Assembly: GCF_025165815.1 (NCBI RefSeq)
Contig: NZ_JAFFZE010000011.1
Coordinates: 106,631 to 170,630 of the forward strand
Direction: 5' to 3'
DNA length: 64,000 nt
From: Actinophytocola gossypii
GTDB taxonomy: Bacteria; Actinomycetota; Actinomycetes; Mycobacteriales; Pseudonocardiaceae
Positions 36,001 through 44,003 of the stretch are shown one piece after another. How positions within the stretch are numbered: the stretch's first letter is position 1; every line of letters begins with the position of its first letter. A model generated the notes under the pieces. That model saw only the letters and a list, made by a program, of their open reading frames with translations. It was not told where the DNA came from and did no database searches. Position numbers and translations under genes: made by a program.

Positions 36001-36325
36001 CGCCGAGGACGAGGCGCGGCTGTCGCGGGTCGCCGAGCTGGCCGACGAGACCGTGTGGGCGTGGCACGCGCACCACGCCCTGCACGCGCGGGTCCGGCGG
36101 CGGGCCGACCGGCTGCCACCGTCCTACCTGCACGGACTGGCCGCCGCGCTGGCCGGCGACGAGCACGCGCCGGCGGCCCAGCTGCTCGCGCTGGCCCTCG
36201 CGGAGGCCGACGGGTCGATGCGCGGCTGGACACCCGAGTGGCGGGAGCTGGTCACCGGCCTGCGCGAACACGGCCACCCGGACGTACGGGTGGCCGCCCG
36301 GGACGTGGTGACCGCCCGGGAATAG
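33023..36325 (+). CDS. Large alpha-solenoid (HEAT-like) protein, unknown function
   Basis: An 1100-residue protein composed almost entirely of Ala/Leu/Arg-rich helical repeats (for example PVVEAALGALAWTDVPAEALADLLAH), consistent with a HEAT/armadillo-type solenoid. There is no signal peptide, membrane segment or recognisable catalytic domain. GTG 33023 has CAGAAT 7 bases upstream, a possible leaderless promoter. It stands alone between the BNR gene and a strong terminator at 36327. HEAT proteins of this size usually act as scaffolds or peptide-binding platforms. I do not recognise a named family. Confidence 0.7.
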   Translation: MITARRLLAGIDGLPYAARQQELASHARALAGTAELAALLDDLHGRGGFGPRVALHLAQVAGDTGYVARCLTAEQGAVVARALVLAVRLELPPATLVEALPGLSTALRRTLYREVGRRRASAVADALLPAVLARFGDVEAAVLLPVCGAATVAARLPDLEHAVTGWGRLAQRNPTLFLDWLDDELDRADPAHLVPRVARGIVASARVEPARVLALLTGVAPRTRLPSTLRDALTPLARHDPAGVLAVLLDPRRRGEVPDGRKLWRAVLALPDEDLVRFGRALEPHRFARFLRVFPPARRPAVYAGVLGDRDLPDSTVPLDALDLLPSAARHAEAERLLGRREVADDRHLRLAVTARLSWPAARETLRAETRRPTADERGTGYRLLVAAAAATRDPETVGAVLGSLDRLANEQDPVRLEAFGALAAVPPWLFRPDQAPDLLRLVTDALAARDCSWQTRGRVRTLIDRLIRHGALTRQVELVEAGLTALGRFGEAHQWLNLTKLDHELPRGAEHLVLAALRPRLTEDARHGRFRIALSLAGGLGRRAWHLPELQELVGRARKATDDVTVRRAIALWLDPPATRDERLAEVFHDDRSTISLDPVRNGIGLRRTDLVDEALAKPLHGRFIKRGIRYVPYFAGCFGRWLPRQCATYADRLAAVADRRGVQVWERVPAVARLGQVPGTADRLRGYLADAEVPVVEAALGALAWTDVPAEALADLLAHADTDRARVAVYAAARCARFVPPDRLRTTLAAALDSRKVTSRKEAVRLLAAHHAPDVAGLLTDVWRRPDEHRDVRRAVVWATRWCLDDERAWTVLAEASRAAPDVATSVLDVDPYAIATRHRPRYATLVHAVADSPDADTARLGLAALAAWARWDDDGAGLLIGRVTDLTGTAAWRPALTALVAGCVAVEDPAPLVTAATALLATPEPPVTPDRDLPVRQRLLAVANAVQDGAATSAVLRAAAASLADVLAGDPTLRRPAVELAVAAVGLDRTAEDEARLSRVAELADETVWAWHAHHALHARVRRRADRLPPSYLHGLAAALAGDEHAPAAQLLALALAEADGSMRGWTPEWRELVTGLREHGHPDVRVAARDVVTARE

Positions 36326-36326
36326 C

Positions 36327-36365
36327 GAACGGCGCCGGAAGTCCTCGGGACTCCCGGCGCCGTTC
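36327..36365. terminator. Bidirectional terminator hairpin
   Basis: GAACGGCGCCGG (36327-36338) and CCGGCGCCGTTC (36354-36365) form a perfect 12-base stem, with a further AGTCC-TCG-GGACT stem inside the loop. It starts 2 bases after the solenoid gene stop codon and ends 11 bases before the stop of the convergent MFS gene. There is no long T-run, as is common in high-GC actinobacteria. Confidence 0.8.
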
Positions 36366-36376
36366 TCGAACTCGAG

Positions 36377-37987
36377 CTAGCTGAGCTCACCCTCCGGCAC
36401 GCGCTCCTTCGGCGCCTCCGGAAGCTCAGGAGCTTCGGCGTCGTCGGAACTCGCGACCGAGGGCGGGGTGCCCTTGCCGCGCGGCAGCAGCAGCGCCGGC
36501 AGGAACGCCAGCGCCAGCAGGACCAGCGCCCACACGAACGTCGCCGAGTAGGCGTCGGCCATCGGCGGCGCGATGATCGCCTGCAGCTCCGGCGGCACGT
36601 CCTGCATGGACGTCGGCGCCGGCGCCTCGCCGCCCGGCTGCACGCCCAGCTGCGCCATGACCTCGGCGATCCGGCCCTTCATCTCGTCGAACAGGATCAC
36701 CGACAGCATCGCGGTGCCGATCGAGGCGGCGACCTGCTGGATGATGTTCAGGCTGGTCGAGGCCCGCGCCACGTCCTGGGGACGCAGCGTCTTCAGCGCG
36801 ATCGACATGATCGGCATCATCGACATGCCCATGCCGAAGCCCATCACGAACAGCGCGATCCCGATCGTCCAGTAGGAGGTGTCCGCACCCAGCTGGGTGA
36901 ACACGAACATCGACCCGACGATGACCAGGATGCCCAGCTGCGCCGTGCGGGCCGCGTAACCGCGGTCCACGAGCATCCCGGCGAGCGGCATCATGATCAT
37001 CGCGCCGATGCCCTGCGGGGCGATCAGCAGACCGGCGTTCAGCGCGCCCTCGGCCCGCACCTGCTGGAAGTACAGCGGGAACAGCAGCATCGCGCCGAAG
37101 AACGCCACGGTGAACAGCACCATGGTGACCATGGCGACCGAGAAGCCCCGGTCCCGGAACAGCTTCAGGTCGATCAGCGCGCCCTCGGTCCTGGCGGCGT
37201 GCCAGATGAACGTCGCCACCAGGATCGCGCCGATGCCCGCCGGCAGGTAGACCTCCGGGTGACCGAAGCCCTCGTTCGCCGGAACCTGCGCGAGGCCGTA
37301 GATCAGCGCGGCCAGACCGGGGGACAGCAGCACCAGGCCGACCACGTCGAGCTTCTCGGCCGGCCTCGGGTCGTCCGCCTCCAGGATCTTGGCGCCCATG
37401 GCCAGCGAGACCAGGCCGATCGGCACGTTGATGAAGAAGATCCAGCGCCAGGACACGTCGTCGACGAGCCAGCCGCCCAGGATCGGGCCGATGATCGGAC
37501 CGAGCAGCATCGGCACACCGAGCACGGCCATCACCCGGCCGACCCGCTCCGGGCCGGCCGCCTTGGTCAGGATCGTCATGCCGAGCGGCATCAGCATGCC
37601 GCCGCCGAGGCCCTGCAGCACGCGGAACAGGATCAGCGACTCCGCCGACCACGCGGTGCCCGCGGCGGCCGAGCCGAGCATGAACAGGAACACCGCGGCC
37701 AGGTAGATCCGCTTGGTGCCGAACCGGTCGGCGGCCCAACCGGACAGCGGGATCACGGTGGCGAGCGCCAGGGTGTAGCCCGTGGCGACCCACTGCATCT
37801 GGTCCAGGGTGCTGTTGAACTCGACGATCAGGTGATCGAGCGCGACGTTCACCACGGTGATGTCGAGCATCGCCATGATCGCGCCGAGAATGACGACCGA
37901 GCCGATCATCAGGACCCGGCGGTCGAGCTTCAGGTCCCCCGCTGCCGGCGCCGCCCCCGCGGCGGGAGTCGGAGGTAGTGGTTCCAT
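36377..37987 (-). CDS. MFS multidrug efflux transporter, DHA2 (14-TM)
   Basis: A 536-residue drug:proton antiporter of the EmrB/QacA (DHA2) family. Typical motifs are LDITVVNVALDHL in helix 1, the loop motif GWAADRFGTKRIYL, LQGLGGGMLMPLGMTIL and the motif C region GPIIGPILGGWLVDDVSWRWIFFINVPIG. The 14 hydrophobic segments fit the family. It ends in an acidic Glu/Pro-rich tail. ATG 37987 is chosen as the first start before the first helix; the MarR gene ends 26 bases upstream, so they form a regulator/pump operon. Confidence 0.93.
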   Translation of the reverse strand: MEPLPPTPAAGAAPAAGDLKLDRRVLMIGSVVILGAIMAMLDITVVNVALDHLIVEFNSTLDQMQWVATGYTLALATVIPLSGWAADRFGTKRIYLAAVFLFMLGSAAAGTAWSAESLILFRVLQGLGGGMLMPLGMTILTKAAGPERVGRVMAVLGVPMLLGPIIGPILGGWLVDDVSWRWIFFINVPIGLVSLAMGAKILEADDPRPAEKLDVVGLVLLSPGLAALIYGLAQVPANEGFGHPEVYLPAGIGAILVATFIWHAARTEGALIDLKLFRDRGFSVAMVTMVLFTVAFFGAMLLFPLYFQQVRAEGALNAGLLIAPQGIGAMIMMPLAGMLVDRGYAARTAQLGILVIVGSMFVFTQLGADTSYWTIGIALFVMGFGMGMSMMPIMSIALKTLRPQDVARASTSLNIIQQVAASIGTAMLSVILFDEMKGRIAEVMAQLGVQPGGEAPAPTSMQDVPPELQAIIAPPMADAYSATFVWALVLLALAFLPALLLPRGKGTPPSVASSDDAEAPELPEAPKERVPEGELS

Positions 37988-38013
37988 CAAAGCCTTATCC
38001 CCTTGCTTGGCAT

Positions 38014-38499
38014 CTACATACAGCCCGTCGTGACCGGGTCCACGTTCCCCCGGGCGAGAATCGGCGCCAGCGCACGGGAGAGCCCCTCCCGTTCGTCGGC
38101 GCTCAGCGACTCGACGCACTCGCGAACCGCCGCGCGGTGGGCCTGCACACAGCCGGCCACGAACGCGCGGCCCTGCTCGGACAGGCGAACCCGCTTGACC
38201 CTGCGGTCCTGATCGTCCTCCCGGCGCGTGACCATCTCGGCCCGGCTCAGCGCCTGCACGGCGCGACCGGCGGTCGCCATTGACAGCGCGAGACGTTCGG
38301 CGAGTTCGTTGACGGCCAGTTCCTCCTGGCAGTCGGCTAGCACGAACAAGGTACGCAGTTGGGAGAATGACAGATCGAGTCCGGCGGCGACACCCAATAT
38401 CTGCGCCTCGCCGCTCTTCTTCAGGTGCGACAGGAAACCGACGACATCGTCGGTCACGGACTCGACCGAGGACCCGATTGGTTTCACGCTTGCAATCAT
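38014..38499 (-). CDS. MarR family regulator of efflux pump
   Basis: A 161-residue MarR regulator: winged helix LAVNELAERLALSMATAGRAVQALSRAEMVTRREDDQDRRVKRVRLSEQG. It is immediately upstream of the DHA2 pump gene, a typical repressor/efflux pair where the ligand is a pump substrate. ATG 38499 lacks an obvious ribosome binding site. Repeats in the promoter at 38511-38546 are candidate operators. Confidence 0.9.
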   Translation of the reverse strand: MIASVKPIGSSVESVTDDVVGFLSHLKKSGEAQILGVAAGLDLSFSQLRTLFVLADCQEELAVNELAERLALSMATAGRAVQALSRAEMVTRREDDQDRRVKRVRLSEQGRAFVAGCVQAHRAAVRECVESLSADEREGLSRALAPILARGNVDPVTTGCM

Positions 38500-38510
38500 C
38501 GCAGTGGCGA

Positions 38511-38546
38511 AACTAACTGCAAGTAACTGTGAGCGGTAACTCAGTT
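38511..38546. promoter_or_regulatory. TAACT repeats upstream of marR, operator candidates
   Basis: The upstream region has three TAACT units (38514-38518, 38524-38528 and 38537-38541); the third belongs to the inverted repeat AACT-C-AGTT (38538-38546). The patch is AT-rich for this genome and lies 12-47 bases before the marR ATG. It is the natural place for MarR autoregulation, but the exact operator cannot be fixed by eye. Confidence 0.4.
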
Positions 38547-38573
38547 CACGATCAGCGGAACTGGAGGCGACCT

Positions 38574-40478
38574 CTAGGTACTCTGTCGTGACAGATAGCG
38601 ACGAGCGACGTTCTGCTCACTCGACGCACCCGGCTCCCAGGGCGCGATCCACGGACCGGTCCCCTCGCTCTGGTCCAGCACCCCGGCCTCCAGCCAGGCG
38701 TACCGGCCGTCGAGGGTGGCCGCGGCGAGGCGGCGGTCGGCGTCGTCGGTGTTCGCCCACAGGGAGACGAACAGTCGCTCCACCCGCAGCCGGGCCTGCC
38801 GGCAGAACACGTCGGCCAGCTCCGGCGCGCTCTCGCCCAGCATCTCGGCCCGCACGCACGCCGCGGACATCGCGAACAGCTCGGCGCCGATGTCCACGAT
38901 CCGGCCGAGGAACCCCTGCCGCTGCTCCAGCGCGGCCTGCCAGCGGGCCATGCCGTAGAAGGTGGCGCGGGCGAGCTTGCGCGCGGTCCGCTCCACATAG
39001 CGCAGGTGCGCCGCGAGCGGGCCGAACTCGCGGTACGAGGTCGGCAGCTGACCCTTGCCGGTCACGAGCTGGGGCAGCCACCTGGCGTAGAACCCGCTGG
39101 CCTTGGCCGCGGCCCTGGCCTTGCGGCCGGCGTCGGCCTTGGGGTCGGCGAGGTCACCGGCGGCGGCGAGGTGCGCGTCGACGGCCTCGCGGGCGACCAG
39201 CAGCCGCATGATCTCGCTGGAGCCCTCGAAGATCCGGTTGATCCGCATGTCGCGGACCAGCTGCTCGACCGGCACGGCGCGCTCGCCCCGCGCGGCCAGC
39301 GACTCGGCCGTCTCGTAGCCGCGGCCGCCGCGGATCTGCACCAGCTCGTCGGCCACCTCCCAGGCCATCTCGCTGGCCCACAGCTTGGCCAGCGCCGCCT
39401 CGATCCGGATGTCCTTCGCGCCCTCGTCCTCGAGCTGAGCGGACAGCTCCAGCACGGACTCCAGCGCGAACGTGGTCGCGGCGAGGTAGGAGATCTTGTT
39501 GGCCACGGCCGCGTGCCTGCCGACCGGCCGCCCCCACTGCACCCGCTCGGCCGACCACTCGCGGGCGATCTTCAGCGCCCACTTCGACCCGGCCGTGCAC
39601 ATCGCGGGGATGGCGAGCCGGCCGGCGTTGAGCGTGGTCAGCGCGATCCGCAGCCCGTCGCCCTCGCGCCCGACGAGGTTGGCCCCGGGCACCCGCACCT
39701 GGTGCAGGCGCGTGACACCGTTCTCGATGCCGCGCAGACCCATGAACGCGTTTCGCCGCTCGACGGTGATGCCGGGCGCGTCGGCCTCGACCACGAACGC
39801 CGAGATGCCGCCGGGGGCGCGGGCCATGACGACGAGGAGTTCGGCCACGACCCCGTTCGTGGTCCACAGCTTCACCCCGTCGAGGAGGTAGTCGTCACCG
39901 TCCGGGGTGGCGGTGGCGGCCAGGCGCGCGGGGTCCGAGCCGACGTCCGGCTCGGTGAGCAGAAACGCGGAGATCGCGCCGCGTGCGCAGCGGGGCAGGA
40001 ACTCACGCTTCTGCGCCTCGCTGCCGGCGAGCTTGAGCGGCTCGGGCACGCCGATCGACTGGTGCGCGGACAGCAGCGCACCCAGGCTCGGGTGCACGCT
40101 GCCCACGAGCATCAGCGCCCTGTTGTAGGCGGTCTGGGAGAGCCCGAGCCCGCCGTACTCGGCCGGGATCTTGATCCCGAAGCAGCCGAGGCCGGCCAGC
40201 CGGCGCACCCACTCGTCCGGGATCCGGTCCTCCCGCTCCACGACCCGCCCGTCCATCTCCGCGCAGGCCGCACGCAGCTGGCCGAGGAACTCCCGCGCCC
40301 GCGCCTCGCCCTCCGGCTCCGGCGTCGGATGCGGGTGGATCAGGTCGAGCCGGAACCGCCCGAGGAACAGCTCCTTCGCGAACGACGGCTTCGACCAGCC
40401 TGCCTCCCGCGCCTCCTCGGCCACGGCCCGCGCCTGCTCCTCGCTCACCTCCGGCCGCGCACCCACCACAACCACCAC
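38574..40478 (-). CDS. Acyl-CoA dehydrogenase, long (VLCAD/ACAD9-like)
   Basis: A 634-residue acyl-CoA dehydrogenase with a C-terminal extension like VLCAD/ACAD9. Family blocks are FGIKIPAEYGGLGLSQ, ISAFLLTEPDVGSDPARL, and the FAD-binding QIRGGRGYETAESLAARGE, then RDMRINRIFEGSSEIMRLLVARE. The glutamate in FEGSSE is the expected catalytic-base region of the long-chain group. It would oxidise a fatty acyl-CoA in beta-oxidation. The start is GTG 40478 or one of the next GTG codons within 12 bases; ribosome binding is unclear. The 22-base repeats at 40485-40536 directly abut its 5' end. Confidence 0.92.
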   Translation of the reverse strand: MVVVVGARPEVSEEQARAVAEEAREAGWSKPSFAKELFLGRFRLDLIHPHPTPEPEGEARAREFLGQLRAACAEMDGRVVEREDRIPDEWVRRLAGLGCFGIKIPAEYGGLGLSQTAYNRALMLVGSVHPSLGALLSAHQSIGVPEPLKLAGSEAQKREFLPRCARGAISAFLLTEPDVGSDPARLAATATPDGDDYLLDGVKLWTTNGVVAELLVVMARAPGGISAFVVEADAPGITVERRNAFMGLRGIENGVTRLHQVRVPGANLVGREGDGLRIALTTLNAGRLAIPAMCTAGSKWALKIAREWSAERVQWGRPVGRHAAVANKISYLAATTFALESVLELSAQLEDEGAKDIRIEAALAKLWASEMAWEVADELVQIRGGRGYETAESLAARGERAVPVEQLVRDMRINRIFEGSSEIMRLLVAREAVDAHLAAAGDLADPKADAGRKARAAAKASGFYARWLPQLVTGKGQLPTSYREFGPLAAHLRYVERTARKLARATFYGMARWQAALEQRQGFLGRIVDIGAELFAMSAACVRAEMLGESAPELADVFCRQARLRVERLFVSLWANTDDADRRLAAATLDGRYAWLEAGVLDQSEGTGPWIAPWEPGASSEQNVARRYLSRQST

Positions 40479-40484
40479 CTATCG

Positions 40485-40536
40485 CGAGTCGTACGTTCCC
40501 GTCGCGCGAGTCGTACCTTCCCGTTGCGTGGGCTGC
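40485..40536. repeat. Second copy of the 22-base repeat family
   Basis: Two units of the family seen at 11636-11766 are present, with AGTCGTA at 40487 and 40509 (22-base period). The cores read GCGAGTCGTACGTTCCCGTC and GCGAGTCGTACCTTCCCGTT, differing from the first array mainly by C for G after GTTC. A decayed end leads into GTGGGCTG, the same octamer that flanks the first array. The copy sits in the divergent promoter region between the acyl-CoA dehydrogenase and tex, 29 kb from the first. Confidence 0.9.
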
Positions 40537-40599
40537 GGCTACCCGTCGGTAGGCACGCCGAAACCCCGGCTGTCGGTGCCACGCGGCACAATGCCTCTC

Positions 40600-42981
40600 G
40601 TGACCGTGACTGCCACTCCGCCCTCCGTGTTCTCGCGCATCGCCGAGGAGCTCGACGTGGCCGAACGCCAGGTGCGTTCGGCCGTGGAGCTGCTCGACGG
40701 CGGGTCGACCGTCCCGTTCATCGCCCGGTACCGCAAGGAGGTCACCGGCGCCCTCGACGACGCCCAGCTCCGCACGCTCGAGGAACGCCTGCGCTACCTG
40801 CGCGAGCTGGAGGAGCGCCGCGCCGCCGTGCTCGAGTCGATCAACAGCCAGGGCAAGCTCACCGACGAGCTGACCAAGCAGATCGCGGCCGCCGACTCCA
40901 AGGCCCGCCTCGAGGACATCTACCTGCCCTACAAGCCCAAGCGCCGCACCAAGGCCCAGATCGCCCGCGAGGCAGGCCTCGAACCGCTCGCCGACGGCCT
41001 GCTCGGCGATCCGACCACCGACCCGCAGGCCGCGGCCGCGGTCTTCGTCGACGCCGACAAGGGCGTCGCCGACGCGCAGGCCGCGCTCGACGGCGCCCGC
41101 GCCATCCTGGTCGAGCGGTTCGGTGAGGACGCCGACCTGATCGGGTCGCTGCGCGAGCGCATGTGGGGTCACGGCCGCCTGGTCGCCAAGGTCCGCGACG
41201 GCAAGCAGGAGGCGGGCGCGAAGTTCGCCGACTACTTCGACTTCTCCGAGCCGTTCACCAAGCTCCCCTCCCACCGGATCCTCGCGATGTTCCGCGGGGA
41301 GAAGGAGGAGATGCTGGAGCTGACCCTCGACCCGCACGCCGAGGACGACCAGCCGCCCGGCCCGTCGGACTACGAGGTGGCGATCGCCGCCCGGTTCGGC
41401 ATCGACGACCAGGGCCGCCCGGCCGACAAGTGGCTCGGCGACACCGTCCGCTGGGCCTGGCGCACCCGGATCCTCGTGCACCTCGGCATCGACCTGCGCA
41501 CCCGGCTGCGCCAGGCAGCCGAGGACGAGGCGGTGCGGGTGTTCGCCGCGAACCTGCGTGACCTGCTGCTCGCCGCGCCGGCCGGCACCCGCGCCACGAT
41601 GGGCCTCGACCCCGGCCTGCGCACCGGCGTGAAGGTCGCGGTCGTCGACGCCACCGGCAAGGTCGTCGCCACCGACACCATCTACCCGCACGCGCCGGCC
41701 AGGCGCTGGGACGAGTCGCTGGTCAAGCTGCACCAGCTGGCCAAGGCGCACGACGTCGACCTGATCGCGATCGGCAACGGCACCGCGTCCAGGGAGACCG
41801 ACAAGCTCGCCGCCGAGCTGCTGGCGAAGGCGCCGGAGCTGAAGCTGACCAAGGTGATGGTGTCCGAGGCGGGCGCGTCGGTGTACTCGGCGTCGGCCTA
41901 CGCCTCGCAGGAGCTGCCGGACCTGGACGTGTCGCTGCGCGGCGCGGTGTCCATCGCGCGGCGGCTGCAGGACCCGCTCGCGGAGCTGGTGAAGATCGAC
42001 CCGAAGTCGATCGGGGTCGGGCAGTACCAGCACGACATCTCCGAGTCCAAGCTGTCCCGCTCGCTCGACGCGGTGGTCGAGGACTGTGTGAACGGCGTCG
42101 GCGTCGACCTCAACACCGCGTCCGTGCCGCTGCTGACCAGGGTGTCCGGCATCGGCTCCGCGCTGGCGGCGAACATCGTGGCGCACCGCGACGCCAACGG
42201 GCCGTTCCGGGCGCGCACCGCGCTCAAGGACGTGCCGAAGCTGGGGCCCAAGGCGTTCGAGCAGTGCGCGGGCTTCCTGCGCATCCCCGGCGGCGACGAC
42301 CCGCTGGACTCCTCGTCGGTGCACCCGGAGGCGTACCCGGTGGTGCGCCGGATCGTGTCGTCGACCGGGCGGGAACTCGGCGACCTGATCGGCAACACGA
42401 AGGTGCTCACGGCGCTGTCGCCGGAGCAGTTCGTCGACGAGACGTTCGGCCTGCCGACGGTCACCGACATCCTGGCCGAGCTGGACAAGCCGGGCCGCGA
42501 CCCGCGCCCGGCGTTCAAGACGGCCGCGTTCAACGACGCGGTGCACACCCTCAACGACCTCAAGGTGGGCATGGTCCTCGAGGGCGTGGTCACGAACGTG
42601 GCCGCGTTCGGCGCGTTCATCGACGTCGGCGTGCACTGCGACGGGCTCGCGCACGTGTCGCAGCTGTCCAGGAACTTCGTGAAGGACCCGCGCGAGGTGG
42701 TGAAGTCCGGCGACATCGTGCGGGCGAAGGTGCTGGAGGTCGACACCCAGCGCAAGCGGATCTCGCTCACCCTGCGGCTGGAGGAGGACACCACCGGCCG
42801 GGGCCGCCCGCAGTCCGAGGACCGGCGCGGCGGGCAGGGTGGTCAGCAGGGCGGCCAGCGGGGTGGTCAACGTGGCGGGGGCCAGCGCGGCGGCCAGCAG
42901 CGCCGGGGCGGCCAGCGTGACCAGGGTGGCGGCGGTGCGATGGCGGACGCGCTGCGCAAGGCCGGGTACGGGCGGCGCTGA
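40600..42981 (+). CDS. tex: Tex, RNA-binding transcription accessory protein
   Basis: A 793-residue Tex protein. It has the N-terminal Tex domain (STVPFIARYRKEVTGALDD), the YqgF/RNase H-like domain (TMGLDPGLRTGVKVAVVD, about 325-450), the helix-hairpin-helix region (VSGIGSALAANIVAHR) and the C-terminal S1 RNA-binding domain (VGMVLEGVVTNVAAFGAFIDVGVH, about 650-725). A Gly/Gln/Arg-rich RGG-like tail follows, which may add RNA binding. GTG 40600 is chosen because CACAAT (40587-40592) lies 7 bases upstream, suggesting a leaderless transcript; ATG 40591 is in frame. Confidence 0.94.
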   Translation: MTVTATPPSVFSRIAEELDVAERQVRSAVELLDGGSTVPFIARYRKEVTGALDDAQLRTLEERLRYLRELEERRAAVLESINSQGKLTDELTKQIAAADSKARLEDIYLPYKPKRRTKAQIAREAGLEPLADGLLGDPTTDPQAAAAVFVDADKGVADAQAALDGARAILVERFGEDADLIGSLRERMWGHGRLVAKVRDGKQEAGAKFADYFDFSEPFTKLPSHRILAMFRGEKEEMLELTLDPHAEDDQPPGPSDYEVAIAARFGIDDQGRPADKWLGDTVRWAWRTRILVHLGIDLRTRLRQAAEDEAVRVFAANLRDLLLAAPAGTRATMGLDPGLRTGVKVAVVDATGKVVATDTIYPHAPARRWDESLVKLHQLAKAHDVDLIAIGNGTASRETDKLAAELLAKAPELKLTKVMVSEAGASVYSASAYASQELPDLDVSLRGAVSIARRLQDPLAELVKIDPKSIGVGQYQHDISESKLSRSLDAVVEDCVNGVGVDLNTASVPLLTRVSGIGSALAANIVAHRDANGPFRARTALKDVPKLGPKAFEQCAGFLRIPGGDDPLDSSSVHPEAYPVVRRIVSSTGRELGDLIGNTKVLTALSPEQFVDETFGLPTVTDILAELDKPGRDPRPAFKTAAFNDAVHTLNDLKVGMVLEGVVTNVAAFGAFIDVGVHCDGLAHVSQLSRNFVKDPREVVKSGDIVRAKVLEVDTQRKRISLTLRLEEDTTGRGRPQSEDRRGGQGGQQGGQRGGQRGGGQRGGQQRRGGQRDQGGGGAMADALRKAGYGRR

Positions 42982-43021
42982 GTTTGACCTGGAGCGCGGA
43001 CCAGGACCTAGCGTCGGGGCC

Positions 43022-43993
43022 ATGACGACTCCACAGCACAGGATCGGGTCGGGGTTCGGTGCCACGAGCACCGCGGACGAGGTGCTGGCCGGCATCGACC
43101 TGACCGGCCGGCTCGCGATCGTGACCGGGGGCTACTCCGGCCTCGGCCTGGAGACCACCCGCGCGCTCGCGGAGGCCGGCGCGCACGTGGTGGTGCCGGC
43201 CCGCCGGGTCGAGCAGGCCAGGGCGGCGGTCGGCGAGCTGGGCGAGGACCGGGTCGGGGACCGGGTCGAGATCGACGAGCTGGACCTCGGTGACCTGGCG
43301 AGCGTGCACGCGTTCGCCGACCGGTTCCTCGCCACCGGCCGCGACATCGACATCATGGTGAACAGCGCCGGCATCATGGCCTGCCCGGAGACCAGGGTCG
43401 GCCCGGGCTGGGAGGCCCAGTTCGCCACCAACCACCTCGGCCACTTCGCGCTGGTCAACCGGCTGTGGCCGCGGCTGGTCTCCGGTGGCGGCGCGCGGGT
43501 GGTCTCGGTGTCGTCGGCCGGGCACCGCCGCTCGGACATCCGCTGGGACGACCTCGCGTTCGAGCACGGCTACGACAAGTGGGCGGCGTACGGCCAGGCG
43601 AAGACCGCGAACGTCCTGTTCGCCGTCGAGCTGGACCGGTTGGGCGCCGACGCCGGGGTGCGGGCGTTCGCGCTGCATCCGGGCGGGATCCTCACCCCGC
43701 TGCAACGCCACCTGCCGACCGAGGAGATGGTCGCGCTGGGCTGGATCGACGAGAACGGCACCCCGCTGGTCCGGTTCAAGACCCCCGAGCAGGGCGCGGC
43801 CACCCAGACCTGGGCGGCCACCTCGCCCGCGCTGGCCGGGATGGGCGGGGTGTACCTGGAGGACTGCGAGGTCGCCGAGGTCGCCACCGACGACGCTCCC
43901 GGGGTGCGGCCGTACGCGGTCGACCCCGAGTCGGCGCGTCGGCTGTGGACGGTGTCCGCTTCACTCACCGGGGTTAACGCGTTCACTCGGTAG
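43022..43993 (+). CDS. Short-chain dehydrogenase/reductase
   Basis: A 323-residue SDR enzyme resembling retinol dehydrogenase/WWOX-type oxidoreductases. The cofactor motif is VTGGYSGLG (34-42), followed by NSAGIMA, the catalytic Ser in VSVSSAGH and Tyr/Lys in YGQAK (Y190, K194). The substrate is unknown. ATG 43022 is preceded by TAGCGT at 7 bases, a probable leaderless promoter. It stands between tex and a flavin-binding protein. Confidence 0.88.
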   Translation: MTTPQHRIGSGFGATSTADEVLAGIDLTGRLAIVTGGYSGLGLETTRALAEAGAHVVVPARRVEQARAAVGELGEDRVGDRVEIDELDLGDLASVHAFADRFLATGRDIDIMVNSAGIMACPETRVGPGWEAQFATNHLGHFALVNRLWPRLVSGGGARVVSVSSAGHRRSDIRWDDLAFEHGYDKWAAYGQAKTANVLFAVELDRLGADAGVRAFALHPGGILTPLQRHLPTEEMVALGWIDENGTPLVRFKTPEQGAATQTWAATSPALAGMGGVYLEDCEVAEVATDDAPGVRPYAVDPESARRLWTVSASLTGVNAFTR

Positions 43994-44003
43994 GTTGAAG
44001 GGC

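Noticed and set aside
32798..36277. 1159-codon minus-strand open frame
   Set aside because: Antisense of the solenoid protein gene; composition is Arg/Gln/His/Pro rich as expected for a GC-rich shadow frame.
36327..36365. Insertion-sequence terminal inverted repeat
   Set aside because: The hairpin lies between two convergent stop codons with no transposase nearby, so it is a terminator.
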